From the NCBI GenBank assembly GCA_027576995.1, contig JANBQC010000006.1, positions 80,172-144,171 of the forward strand: a stretch of DNA of 64,000 bases, read 5' to 3'. Positions 24,401 to 38,439 of the stretch are shown in pieces; positions within the stretch are counted from its first letter, which is position 1; every line of letters starts with the position of its first letter. Under the pieces are notes generated by a model that made no database searches, was not told the origin of the DNA, and saw only the letters and a list, made by a program, of their open reading frames with translations. The DNA comes from Dimargaris cristalligena (lineage: Eukaryota > Kickxellomycota > Dimargaritomycetes > Dimargaritales > Dimargaritaceae). The translations under genes were made by a program, and so were the position numbers.

Positions 24401-24483
24401 TCGATGGAATCCACCATACCCGTAACTGATACGCCATTCTTAAGGGTGGCGCGAACGTTGACGCCAATGAACGCTTCCGACAT
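21483..24483 (-). CDS. EDC3: enhancer of mRNA decapping Edc3 (LSm + FDF + YjeF_N)
   Basis: Three exons, 24483-23577, 23387-22440 and 22237-21483, with both introns in phase 1 (CCAG|GTAAAT, CTAG|GTAGGT). The joined frame is 869 residues. Residues 1-68 form the divergent LSm domain (VRATLKNGVSVTGMVDSIDP; FRVAGQDVTDIQIL). A disordered region follows, with an Asp-rich run of 13 acidic residues and Gly/Lys-rich patches. Exon 2 carries the FDF motif (EEEFDFQSNLGLFDKKKIFDEIR region) that binds the DEAD-box helicase Dhh1/DDX6. The YjeF_N Rossmann-like domain begins at the end of exon 2 (ETQAAEVDRLIAMEAG) and continues in exon 3 (AVFIMCGNNLQGSIALCAAR). Edc3 is a P-body scaffold that activates Dcp2 decapping. 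It is longer than yeast Edc3 (551 residues) because of its linkers. Confidence 0.95.
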
Positions 24484-27400
24484 GGGGTGTTTCGAGGGAG
24501 GAAACCGAAGGAGAAAGGGGGGGGTGCGATTGTTGGATTGGCAAAAAGATGGGAATGCGGAAGAGGCCAGTAAAGGAAAAAGGCCTTTTTGGGAAACGGA
24601 TAGACAGCAATGAGAAGGCGTAAGTAGTAGTAAGTAGAGATGATGAGAAATCTTTTGGGTAAACTAAAAGAGGTCAGAAGTCAATTAAGGGGAGTAATAG
24701 CTTCGCAAAGTAGTACGGGGCACTCGAAGTCTGATGGGCAAAGTGGGGAAAGGTGGCGATGGGCGGGGAGTATGGCGCATAATTGGTGATATTTTTGGAG
24801 AAGCTGGAGATTGCCCCACCCACGCCAGTCTGCGTATGTAATGGTCAAGGACAATAGGCAGTGTTCCAAAGGCTGCGGGGGATTTTGGATAGTCTCTATA
24901 ATTGGATCACCCCGCCCACCGAAAATGCCTATTGCTGGCTTAAATCCTGAATACCAGCCCAAACCTGGTGAAATCCTGGATTGTTCACAAATGACCAGCA
25001 TTAAGCAATATAGAAGCCATTAAACGACAGACCATGTGTATTTCCATCAAGACATTAAAAGACGATTTAAATAACTAGATTATCCGATGAATTACAAATT
25101 ATAAACTGACTATAGAGAACACTGGCATTTGATAAACAGCGCTTTAAAAATACCCCTAATCCAACCGCCGATGCTCGAGGATTCACTAAATGCCTGGGTT
25201 AGACGTAAGCGGATACAGTGTATACCTTGAAAACATTGCATTGCTTTGGAGAAATCGACTGTTCACAAACTGGGGTGCTAGCCTGGACTACAGGTGATCA
25301 ATCTACGAATATCGACAATCTGGATTCATCACTGAGCCGTAAACCCAAACCCTACGGAATTCGCCTTCGCTCATCCGAACTATGTTTTGTATTTGCCGTT
25401 CGCCACTGATTTGCGAACATTGCAATCAATGATTAAGCAAAGAGCCCCGTATTCCCAATTCTTAGATTAAAGAAACCAACACGTTGATATTTTTGTAATT
25501 ACCTGCGTTTACAAGTATCAGTCGAGTAGCAGTACATCAATAGTTGGGCATTAGCGAACCATTAGGCAATTCCGCCTGAATAAAGAATACAGTTGTTCGC
25601 CAATCTACATTGTCGCCGATACCACCCCAATGATAAAAATTGAACTAAACAACGTAAAAAGCCCCCTGCAAGTCCACTGTTGAACAATTGGGGGGACTCG
25701 GTCGGATATATTTAGAATACTAGCAACGAGGGTTCCTTTCGGAATTGGTATTTAATAGTTCATCTTTTAACCATCAACCAAGCACATGTTTATATCCATT
25801 TTTGCATATATACGAGATCCTTCAACATCAAGAATAGCAAGATGTGCTGCACACCCTTTGGAAATCAATTCGACTTTGTACCTTCTCTCCCAGTGCAATG
25901 CCAATAGATCTTCTAGTAGCAATATGCGATAAGATCTAGTCACCTCGACTGTGAAGTATCGCCAAGATGGGGATAAATCGATTTCCCCAGTGGTTCAAGA
26001 GAAGATCAAAAATGATCCTAGAACGACTGGTCGTAGACTACATTAAAAAATACAAGTAATGGTTTGGTGGTCAGAGGCAAAAATATACGGCGATTCAATG
26101 GAACTATCATGGTTTTCACGGCCACCCACTATATGGGATCCTCGGGAAGAGCTAAAATAAAAGTACAGCCCTACCCCCAATACAACCAAGTCCCATTGCA
26201 CAGCCTATGCAGGACCTAAAGGAACATATCAGTGTAACCTACAGCTACCAAACTAACACCACTAGGTTGTTTAGGTGAACAATAGCAGGTAGCCCATTTT
26301 TATTACATTAACAGTATCGCCCAGATGGTACGCCAAAATTAAGTCACGCGTAAACACCACAGGCGTTTACCACGCATACAATTTAAATAGATATCAGATA
26401 TAATATTTTTGGATTCCGCGATCCTATAATTTCCAAAGCGATTGCATTTTTCCCTAATGGACCGGGACGACTGGGAAAGAATTAGAAACATGATATCGTT
26501 ATAGAAGCTTATAGATATGAACCAGTTTGATGGGTTTGGGATGTGTTGATGGATTGCATACACATTTACGCACGTAAGTATTTCAATTGTATTCGATATT
26601 TCCGCCAATTGATTACGCATTACCCCCAAAATGGCAGTCGTGGGGACCCGTCGGCCTCGCCCTTCCTTAGCCGCTGGCTGACTTTAACATTGGCCAAAAA
26701 TAAACAATTTGGGGGTTATTGATTAATCAAGCTAGTCCCAACCTCTAGAAGAATCCAACACCCCCCCCTCCCTTACCCTGCAAGCATCGCTCATATATGA
26801 ATGCTGCACCCGAATACACCCTACAATGCAGACTTATTTGCATTCATATCAGGAGAATGGGTCCGCTCTTCACATGATCGTTTCGAGTACCTACGACTGG
26901 ACACACGCACACCCGAGAAAAGGCCAGCATTTGATTTGGGGGGGGGGGAGATGTTGATAAACAGTGTCAGCCCCTGAGTAGCTAAACAGGACAGATAGGT
27001 AAGACGTCACGCTGGCCACTCTAAATGATTATTTACGGCGAAGCAGCAGGCTTCGGCCATGGATATAATGGCAAAGAATTCTTAGAATCAAGTAAAATGG
27101 GGATAGTGACATGTCCACATGGGTACTATGAAACTAACATTTAGAACAAATGCAGCCAATCTAGATCCGGCCCATGACCTGAAGTAGATTAATCACCTTT
27201 TTACAATCAATGTAGTCTCTCCCCAACCAAGTGGAACTCGAGGTGTGGAATGAGAAAGGGAACACAATATTTGAACGCTACGGCTGGTTTACTTGACAAC
27301 ACGGGTGAACCAGAGGCACAGTTGGTTTCATCGATTAAACCAGACCTGCTAGATGTAAGCCCCCCTGCTTAGCTAAATGATGTGATATTCTTGGACAAGT

Positions 27401-30400
27401 GTGGCCTGTCACTAACGGAACTCGCTCATGGGACCTACCTCCGTGAAAAACCGGCCGGGTTTTTTGGGGTTAGTGGTCGATGAATGAAAAAATATGATTT
27501 TAGAGGGTTAACGAGTTGCCAATGCATGCGGGAATAACTGGGCTGACTAGTCAAGATTGTTGCTGGGACATTCCTAGACGAGGGAGGGAGATGCCCCCTA
27601 ACCAGAACTTGCGGATTCAATTCTACCCTACATCTGCGACGCATATGCAGGATGATTGGAGGATCTTCAAGCCTACATCTTAGCTTACTAGATGAGAGAT
27701 GAAAAATCCGATATTTAAAATATCCGCTGGTTTAATTCGTTTGGGTGGGACAGTTCCTTTGCACCACTGTCACCGGATCTGTGGTCGACGTTGGGGTTAT
27801 AGTAGACTGTTGTTCCTAATAGTAAAGGACCTTCATCGTACTTTCACTTTGGTGCTGAAAACATCCGCAAGTACTTATCACATCTATCCAAACATGCACA
27901 TTACCCTAGCCGATTAAGCACCCAACGGATGCGGGCTCCTGGATGATCCGACTATTTCCAATGGAAATCGAAGTGAAAAAAAAACGAATAGCGGAATTAC
28001 ACTTTAAACCCACCATCGCCATTGATGTACCTGCCTTTTAATAATATGCATTCAGGTCATTGTAAAAGTGGGGGCACCGAAACCGGCGGCGCCACCGAGC
28101 AAAGCATTATTTCAAATAGGTATGGGCCGCCCCACCTGCCACGGTGCCTTTATAAAACCCGGGAGCAGAGCTCGGAAAAGGGATAGGGGAATAAGATGTA
28201 CAATATTATAGATACTGGTATTCTCGGTCTATGGCATCTAAGAGGCGATGGGGGAAGAAGAGACCCCTTCAATTACTCACAGTTGCCGTACATGGGTTAT
28301 AGGGACTTGGTGGAGTTTAAACTGGGCATGCTACCTATAGTTAGAAAAGTAGGTGGGTTCGGGAACGCGTCCTTTATCGCATGTCCTCCAGCTCGACCCA
28401 CGCCTGAAAAGCGGATGCCATATAGTTTGATAGCATCTGATGTATTTACGACCATCCTTTAGAGTGGTGCTATTATCCTACTTCCACGGAAGGGGATATT
28501 GGTAAAGCTCGAGGGCCTCGCTACATTAGATTCGGAGTCCCACGGGACCTACCTGCCCACCCTTACCCCCACACATACACCCACATAGTTTACCGGTTGA
28601 GATGTTTACAATGAATTTGGAAGGTTATGCTGAATCCAGGTGAGCCCCTAAGTCCATTTAGCTGGCCTACGAACCCATACCGAGCCAAAAGTGGCGGAGT
28701 GGGCGGTGGGGAAGGGGCAGCCTACGCCCTTGGTCACCACCATTGACAATGACACCTATACTGGGATATATTGGCCAAGGGGCGTCGTAATGGGAGGGGG
28801 GGAGAACGTGAGTGACATTAGCGGAGCGGGGCGGGTTCCCCACAACACGGCCAGCCCCCTCCCCTCCTTCTACAGTTGCTATATTTAAGGAATTGTTGGG
28901 CTAAATTGAAGGACTTCGAAGGCACGAGGGGAGATGGTGAGTGATACAAGGGTAACTACTATATGATCTCGGCTGCCTAATATAGCCCACCTCCCGTTTA
29001 CCACATGATTGTATTAGCCTGTCTCCCTTCGCTTCTCGGGCCCGGTTGCCTGTGATCCAGAGGCGGACTAAATATATGTTTTACACAGGGTCATACGTGT
29101 TAGGCGTGCCGAGAACCACTCCACTCCACCCCCCCTCCAAGAACCCGCATACTCGGACAGCCCACATACTCCACCCCCATGCCAATTTTATCCGCAATGA
29201 ATACGTGGGGTTTGCAAGTTCACAGCCGGGCTTGAAAAATACCACCTAATATCCCAACTATTACTACATTCTCCCCCAACCGCATTATCATTTTGGTACC
29301 TGTATTTTCCACAATCCCAGTCAATTTCCACCACCACCACCCTAGTACCCCGGCTGGTGGATGGATTGGGGAAGGAGGAAGGGGCTTTGATGGGGCTTTA
29401 GGATCACACTACCAGTTCTATCCAATTCCCTTTGGGCAGGTCATGGGCAACAGCCTGACACCCACCCCCTCCCTCCCTCACACACACACTCGCCTTATTA
29501 TTCACAATGGGCAATCCGATTGAGTGACCGCTTTACGTGATTCCTCAGCTCAATCATCCACCGGATATACTTTCCCAATATATAAAACCTAAAACATCCA
29601 AAAACGAATATCTAACCCCCCCCCCCCTCATCACCAGTGGACCGGATAGGGCAGGTTGGGTGGATTTGAAGGTGGTTGGGTCGATCCTAGAGGAAACAAT
29701 CAATACCCAATGCTACCATATACTAATGCATCCTCCTCCCCAAACTCACGCGACGGGCTTCCCCCCGGCATTGATTACTTTAAGGGTGTAGGTAAGGCAC
29801 CCCGAGAGGAATTAAAGCTCGGAAGAGGCGGCGGCGGTGATTGCGCCTGATGGCATTCCTACCTGCTTGAAAATTAAAGTAATGTAGGGTTGTACACTTA
29901 TTAAACCAATGACTAACTGCAACCACCGGTAAAGGAAAGGGGGTAAATGATTAACAACCCTAACCATTCCAAAGCATTGGAGGGCGCCTGGATGGCAGCC
30001 TCCACATGGACCTTCACTTTCCCCGTGTAAAGGGAAGGAAGACCATTGCCCCAGCCTTCTCTTTGGTGGAGTTGCACAGCGAATGAAAAAGGAAAGGCCG
30101 GAAGGGAGGAGGAGGGGGCTGTAATGGCCCACCACCCCGTCTACATTGGTGTATATTTATTTATAAATGTACCTTCGACTTGGTGAAGAGTAGAGGAGGC
30201 CAAGGGATGGAAGGATTGAAGACAATGAGGCACCAATGGGAATTATCGGTGTATGTCAACAACGACGCGGTCTACATGTCCTCCCCCATCAACCCAAGTG
30301 CACCCAAATCCATCTACAGATTGCCACTCTCCATAATTGGGACCCCCCCTCCTCATACGCTAATTAGCCCCAGGAAAAGGGTAAAGAGGAGAAGAGGGAG

Positions 30401-30984
30401 GGGGCACAATAATGGCCACGAAAAGAGATGGGGGGTCACGTGTAGATGAGACGACAAGGCTGAGGAGGTTCGTTGTTAATGGAAATACTCAACTAATCCC
30501 TCCGAAAGCCCATCCGCTTGTTTTGTTTTGGGGGGATGTCCTTCCTACATGACTAGAAACAACTACTAAAAGGAGAGAGACAACTGGCCCTACCTACTCG
30601 GCTAGCACAGCATCATACCATTTCCCACCTCCCCCTTTAGGGGGAAAATGCCATTTAGAGTATATTTGGGAAACAGCGGCCCATGCAAAAGGAAAGGAGG
30701 AAGGGGGTGGAAAAACAATAGGTACAGCTGCGCCTTACGCCCAATTATAGCCAACGCTAGTCCAACTGGTGACTTTTGGCATAACCGACACATGCCCAGT
30801 TTAATAATAGGGAGGTGATGCCTACCTTGGCCTACTTAGTACGTGTACGTGCAAAATCCCAAATCCATTATCAATGATGATGTAACAACCCTCTTCGCTT
30901 TTTCGTTCATAGCCGGAACATCTACAATTTACGGGTGTAGTACATCACTTTGCAACGGGGGAGGGACGGGGTGGTGTATTTTTT

Positions 30985-31005
30985 CATATATATATATATA
31001 TATAT
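30985..31005. repeat. (TA)n microsatellite
   Basis: About ten uninterrupted TA units within the gene-poor region. Confidence 0.9.
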
Positions 31006-32914
31006 TGTAAATGAAGGGGTGATTATAATATATATTAGGAAAGGGATATGGAAAAAAAGCGGTGCAGTCCAATTCGGCTGAGGGATGCCTTAGACATGCC
31101 GATTTCCCTTTTTAAATAGGACACGATAGAAATGTAGGCGATCTGTGGTACCCGCCATCACCGCTGCCCACCCCCTCCCGCCGGTGTAATGATGATGAGC
31201 GAAGCGGTCCTAAATGGTACCTCCCATCTCCCTCCATACTACCCCGCCCGTGTGGCTATTGTGTTCATGCAAATGGAGGGGCAGTTCAGCCCATGTTATT
31301 TAGGGATGCCATGCTATTTATTTACTTTGGACAGAAAACGACCAATGCATATTTATTTGTATATAAACATACCGGAAAAGAGGGGCGGCTATGCAGTGGG
31401 GCAATCAAGGCTCGCCCGAACTTTGCCAGCCATGTAGAAATCCTGTACGTAAAGCAAAAGGGCCTGGGAGTATATCACGTAAGAGTAGTTTTCACTTTGG
31501 TTGATTTTTTTTCTACATCCTTCAAAATGTGCAGTTGATTCATGGGTTGGCCGGCCACAACTAGAGAAAGGGGTGGAATGGTGGTGGTTATTCCGCTGGG
31601 GCATTTTAAAATCTCCGAAAGGCGTGTTTTCATGGCGTCGCCTTTTAATGAGAAGCTTAACCCTGGGCGCGTCCGAAGTATTGTCCCCATTTTCAGCTAC
31701 GTGACTCCGAACCCAGGAATATGATCTTCATTCCTCGGCTACGCGCTACACTCAAGTCGGGAGGGGGTGATTCTACATGGAAAGCTCGTATGGAAAAACC
31801 TTATCTTTCGACAAAGAATTTAACTTGGGCGCTTTTCAGCGAAGTAGTGAGTGGGAAGGGGGGAGGAGGGAATGGCACAAAGACCATCATCATAGGATGG
31901 CTGCTAATCCATGTTTGGTAATAGGATTCCCCCGCCCTCAAGCAATGATGATGGATCACTCTCTTTGACCCTCTCGACAGGGTGTGGTTGATTGCCCTGA
32001 CCTAGTGGGTAGTGAACGGTGCCAGGAGTGTTGCTTGTTGGCTTATTAATAGTCAGTATGAAGCATCAACCGCCCAACTCATCATTACGTAGAGTTGCCC
32101 TGGCGCGTACTCAATCGACCACGATATGTGGGGTAGTTTAGTTGTTGTTTTTTTGGTAATAGAGACGACGAAACCCCTGGCCGAAATGATGGCGCAGGAT
32201 GCGCCAGAAAGGAGGCGTGTTCGGCTACTGTATCCCTTGTTCAGAATGGCATGCCATGAGTTGTTGGGTGGGTACCATCCCCGTCCATTTGACATACATC
32301 AATCCCCCCCCCCAAATCAAGCATGACATGCCCCCCTCTCCCTCCTTCCTCTTCTAAACCCTTCAGGGTTATCAAATGGCTTTCAAGGGAGATGATGTGG
32401 TCACTTGTTAACCAATAGCCAATAAAATATTACAGCGTCCGATCACCCAACCAGTGATTTCAAGTGTCGCCCTTTCCCCATGTCATTTTGATGAATCCTT
32501 TCCTTATGACTAACTAACCCTACCATGCCAATAAACTTGGCCCAGCGAGTATACGAATACCTTCATTAACTCAATAGCTCAATAATAAAGGAAATCCTAG
32601 AGAGTGGAAGGGGGAAGGCAATGTAAAAAAAATCAGCAGGGGGGGGCAAACTGAGGTGGGCCGCCCACAGAGAAGTGCCGTGAATGTCAAATCTGACGCA
32701 GTAGTTACCGCATTTGGACATTTGGAGTAACCTTCCCAGTAATGCCGGCTAGGACAAAGCCATACGAAACAAAATATAAGTACGGGAGAAGGAAGTAGTG
32801 GGAGTAGACGGGGGGCAAATCCTCGCAAGTCTTTGGAATTGGCACCTAGTGCAGAGAAGGGAGGTGGTGGAGGCATGGCGGCCAAAGATACCCATCGTTG
32901 AGCTGCGCCGCCGT

Positions 32915-32941
32915 TGCTGATGCTGATGCTGATGCTGATGC
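32915..32941. repeat. (GCTGAT)n hexamer repeat
   Basis: About four tandem GCTGAT units. The frames through it are short and unsupported, so it is treated as non-coding. Confidence 0.85.
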
Positions 32942-33737
32942 CATTGTCATTGCCGCCGCCTTCGCGGCAACATACGGGTTGGGTGGAAAATACCGTAAAG
33001 GCAAAAGGAGAGGGGGTTTATTCACAGATTCACGCACCTACGCCGATAATATACATACACATCGATACACCCTTTTTGCAACAGTTCGGGGTGAACCTGA
33101 GACTCGGACCCCTTGGCTGGGTCAGGCAGGGGTCGCTTTATTTTCTGTGCCCTTTAAAATCTATATTATTGCATGGGTCATTGGGACCGCCTACCACAAA
33201 ATGATGCGCGGGTTGGTGTTTAGGTCCGCGGAAGGCCAGATGTAGCCGCATTTTTCCTTTTCTATTTATTTTTTACTCACGAAGGTAGCCCTTATGGTGG
33301 GGTTGTAGTCCAATAATATATATATACATCTGTATATAGCCAAAGAATCTGAGTAATGGTGAATCAAGAATTAAAATAACCGAACCGTCTTGGCTGTTTA
33401 AAGGGGGTCTGTGGGGAGTGTGAAACGGCCAAGATAATTGGATTTCATAGGGTAAAAAATCCTGTCCCACTTGAGTTGTCTAGGCAAAGGCGGCTGCTGT
33501 ATAGATAATTCAAGGTAAAAATGGGGTGTTTAATGTAGGCGGTAAAACGGACAGCCATGAAATGGGGTTGGGTCCCTCCCTCTCTCTCCTTCCAGCAAGG
33601 AAGCACAGATGCATCGCTTATTGGCCATGGCGGTCACGTACAACGGCTGTGCGGGTATGTGGGAGGGGTCGTCCATCAAGTGGGTAGGGTAATCAACCCA
33701 CTATGAAATTGGGCAGTCTAGCTAGCTTTTACCCGTG

Positions 33738-33780
33738 GCCACTGCCACTGCCACTGCCACTGCCACTGCCATTGCCATTG
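33738..33780. repeat. (GCCACT)n hexamer repeat
   Basis: Seven tandem six-base units, the last ones degenerating to GCCATT. In the gene-poor region. Confidence 0.9.
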
Positions 33781-35650
33781 ACTTGGGGTATGTGGGACTG
33801 AGTTAAATGGGTCGAATTGCGGGAAGGGGAAATCGATCCCGGCGTTGAAGCGACCCGGAGGGTAAGCACTGTTTGGGCCATCTGTAGTTAAAGGAGGAGG
33901 CTCGACTTAGGATATAGATATACCCCTCCATACACTATAGAGTGAATACTACCCAATTACCCAATACCGAGTCGATGAGTTAGTGTGATTAAGCAGCGAA
34001 CTGTCCTTTTTATTTGGCCATCTTCACTGCTGCCACTCGAAAATGGCCCGACATGCCGTATCATTTTTATTTACACCTTTCCCTCACCAACCCCCCAGTC
34101 AATTTGGCATCTATTAAGTCATCTCTCTGGGAAAGACAGAGAGAGAGAGAGAGGTGCCTCCAACACATTCGCTACAGTTGTTACACCCGGCAGATACTGC
34201 TCCCAATGCCCATGATGCTACAACGTCGGATGCGGCACATCCACTGTCAAAGTTGGCCAATCCCCGGTGGTGGTAGCGACATGGGTGAATGGGAAATATA
34301 GTATAAAGAAAAATACCCCACCATTTCCCTCTCTTCAAAGGCTCTAAAACTAGGGGCAATGGTATTAAATTGATACATCTTGTGTAGGGCGTGCTCTCCC
34401 CAACTTTTGGCATTTCGGATCCGAAATTAATTACACTGGGGCCAATATACCAGTTGCCTTATAACAAGCCTATGTAGCATCAGCATTGGCGTCATCTCCA
34501 CCATTACCATGACAATGGGCAGTGGTGATGAGTAAGTGTGGGGAGGAGGGATAAAGCAGGGAGTTGGAGTTGCGGTTGTGGTTGTGGAGAGTCTAGGGTG
34601 GACATCTGTTCGGTCCAGGGATGCCAACGAATCAAGTAGGTATGGGCCCAAATAAGGTGATGACCCGGGATAATTACCATATCCCGACATCGACCCCCCC
34701 TCCACATAATCCCTGCCCCCGCTTAATGGAACCCCGCCACGCGCGCCGCTGCCAATTTCATGAACCACGGCGGAATCCCTAAATCCGATTCAGCCCAGGA
34801 AATGGTCGGCCACTTTTCCCAATCTATATTTTTGACGTTATAATGCAGGCAGACGGGCTGGGACATCCGCACTAACTCGCACATACATACAGCCATTCGC
34901 ATTGATGGGGTGTATATTACGTCCATTGGCAGCCCATCTAAATAAAAGGGTATACACTCTGCAGACCACTTTCTCTGGCCATGCAAATTTATAGCACCTC
35001 TAAAATTGGCCACCAATTGCTTCATTAGTCATTTATCCGCCTTCGGGGTTTGAGTGGATTTTGACAGGTCAGCGGATCCCTTGGGATATTGTTAAGGAAA
35101 AGCGGTATAGTGTGCGAAAGGGAAGAAATCGAATGAAAGACAAATAATATTAGAGAGAAAAAGAGAGAGAGTATGAGAGTCCGATGACGGATAGCCTCCA
35201 AACAGCGTTCGTTGAAGGGAAACACAGAGCTAGCTCTCCCTGGCTTCAGCATTGGTTGATCTCGGCCAAAAGAAGACGACGCTTGGTGTTGTACGAAATA
35301 GGGGGCTCGCTATTTTAATCCGTCCAACAACGAGGGGGGGGTGGTCACCCCACTTTCGCCCAAGGAGAGAGAGAGGAAAGGGCAATGATTAGCGGAGGAT
35401 GTTGTGATGAAGCTCAATACTCATCATAATAGCCGGTTCGGTTCGCCAATGGGCATAGAGAACACAGGAGTTAATGTGATGATGACGAACAGACACTTAT
35501 CCCGTCGTTCGATGGGTTATTCACTCACTGGCTACGGCTAAAGGCGAGTGGCAGCAAATTAGTATGACTCCCCCCGTTGTGGTAGTATATGGCAGACGAG
35601 GAGAAGGAGGAAGAATACGCCCTTGAATCTATTATTTTTTTACTCGCTTG

Positions 35651-35671
35651 CTCTCTCTCTCTCTCTCTCTT
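35651..35671. repeat. (CT)n microsatellite
   Basis: Ten uninterrupted CT units. A matching purine run of the opposite sense occurs at about 34136-34153. Confidence 0.9.
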
Positions 35672-38400
35672 TCCTGTCTCAATCGACCTCTCGATTAGGA
35701 AACGGCGATCATTCCCCGTCCAACAGTGGACCGGGAATGTGCGACTCAAACTGGTCCCAACATGTGTCCCACCCTTAACTGCAGTCGAGTCAATCGAATC
35801 AGCCGTTGTTGGGAAGGAGAGAGATGGAGAAAGCGAAGCCCCTCCCTCCTCCACACACGTGGGCCGGACCCGGGGGAGCCCCATTGTTAGGGAGTTTGCC
35901 TCGTTCCACCCAATCCACATCAAAAAATCACACACACACAGAGAAAGACCGAGACAGGCACACTCCACATTCTAGCCAGTCACTCGGTTGATGGCGTGTA
36001 CCCAGGAGTTTCATTTACCATATACCATTTTTTATTCCATACGCTTCTCCACCCGACCTTGTAATCAATCGGATTTGGGGGGATCTTGCTATTTTTATCA
36101 CCTCCGCGAATTAACATCTGAAAGGCATTTGAATATCTTGGCAAAGTTAATATAGCCGCCCCAGCTGTCTTACCAAACCCCCGGCCAAGTATCGCTGCCG
36201 TGCGCAGCTGGAAGGGCGAAGGCTAAAAATACGATTAGGATTATTCTTCAGCCCGACACACCGTTGGAGATGTGTGCGTGATTCACCTGCCTATTTGTCT
36301 CACCCACGGTTAAAAGATCCGCTAAATCGGGCGAGTGGAACAATACCGGAAAAGAATGAATCTAGTAGTAGTATTGTCCATAGGGGTCATGCCGACCTAG
36401 ACTCGGATATATATCATGGAAGAAGTATAGAGAAGGGTGCGCTAAAGTTCACTGATCTCCGCCTTGTTCTATCCCACTCACCTGGATTAGGACAAAATAA
36501 ATCCATTACATATTTGTGTGGGCGGTAGACATGTGGGTGTAGGTGTGGACGTCAGTATATATATGTGTGTGGTGTAGGTGGGTGGGTATACGTGTCGCCC
36601 GTATTTCCCTTCCATTGCTGTGAATAATGTACTTTTCTGCAGCAATTCGAGCCGTCGTCCAAGAGAGGATGTTCCAATAGCAATGGTTGGAAATAAGGAG
36701 TGTGAAGCCGAGAGAAGATGGAATGGGTCGTTGGTCTTGGTTCAACTGATGCGGCGTCGGCTTCAAGCTACAGGGTCACTCTCTTTAAGGAGGTACAATT
36801 CGTAAAATTTATCGGGAATGATTGGCCGTATAAGTTTTTGGGGGGCGGCCGGGACGAAGGGAGGGGTGTATGGATATGACAGGGGGGGTCGATGATGATG
36901 ATGGTGGTGGTGGAGGAGAGATTATCCTAGAATTAGATGATGGGTTTGGGTTACCCTTTGGATGAATGGATTGTAGGCCAAGGGGGAAGGGATAAAAGGC
37001 GTTATGTGGAATGACGATGGCGGAAAATGTGTACCGCCTCCACATAGATTCAACCGGACAGTAGGAGTGGGAGGTATGATTTTAAGTAGGGGCTACAACT
37101 GGTAAAGGAATATAATCCCCAACCACTCCCACCCAATGTGTAGCCGCTGAAAGGGACAATACTGTCGCAAACCCTGAGGAGGACGAGGATCAGAATAGGG
37201 GCAGCGGGAGGAGGCTAAAGGGGGGAGCAAACCCGCAATGGGAGAGTATGAGGGAAAGACGGCTGCGTGTGTCACCCGCTCGTTCCGGCCCCGTCCTGGT
37301 GACTTGGAAACATTGGTTGGGAATGTCAGTGAGCCCTGGTCACATCCTCCCCCCCCCAGCCAGCCAACTGACTAGTGGTGGAAAAGACGAACATCACTAT
37401 AACTAACAGATGTTCATAGTGGGACCTAAATCTACACCACCACCATATACAGACACATATACATATATAAAAGAGATATAGACACACCTACGCACGCCCA
37501 GTTTCCTACATTCACCGACTCCCCTCTTTTACCATGGCTTCGCATTTCCCGGACCCACTGGCATTGGTGTCGGTTCTTGGCTTAGATTATGGGGTTGACG
37601 GGATTGTCCGGCGCAACTAACAGCAGGGGGCGAAGGGGTGCGACGAAGCAGTGGAATATTCAACCACCGATACACACATATATATACACACCCATCTACA
37701 ATGACCACATCTCCCCTTCTTGTCGAATTGCCGAATATAGTACAAGGGATAAGTGCGAATGTGATTTCGTTTCATAATTACCCACCACAACTGGCAGGGA
37801 GAATTATGTAGGAAGGAGCCACGGTGGTTGGGACTGGACTTGAGCTACACAGTACGCCATTATTTCCACTTTGATTGTATTCCTCTCTCCGATTAGGCCA
37901 GTTCCTTCTCATGTTTCCTTTCTTTTTATTATTATTATTACTACAGTATATATATATATATACTATTAGTAATTAGTGAGAAGAAATGAAATATGGATAT
38001 TGGCACTGCCGACGGGGGCGACGAGTAGGGGGGGGCCCCCCCCAAAAAAAAAACAGATAAAATGAAAGAGAGGGGAGATGGAGGGAACTTCGACTACTGT
38101 GGGCCTCGTTTTCCGTCCCTTGGATTTATATTTTAAGTTCCCAAAGGGCCTATAGGGGGGGCACACTTCGTTCATGAGTAGGCCTTTGTCGCACACCCTA
38201 CTATACCCTGCACACACTAGTTGGGTGCCTCTTTTTCGCCTTTCCGTAGTCTGAGTAAGGTTTACATTCGTCAACCCATTTTCCTAGTTCACACCACCAA
38301 CCAATAGTATAAAGCTACTATTGGATAGAGAGAGGGACTGTGTGGTGTATTTGGGAGGGGGGAAGGTATGATCCACACCTACACCACCCGCACGCGCGGA

Positions 38401-38439
38401 TGTGTGTGTGTGTGTGTGTGGGTTGGTTGGTTGGTTGGT
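38401..38439. repeat. (TG)10 followed by (GGTT)n
   Basis: Ten TG units pass directly into about four GGTT units. Potentially Z-DNA forming; no gene overlaps it. Confidence 0.9.

Noticed and set aside
24681..25001. 106-codon minus-strand frame near the EDC3 start
   Set aside because: No domain, no paralogue, and no support from splice sites; likely chance.
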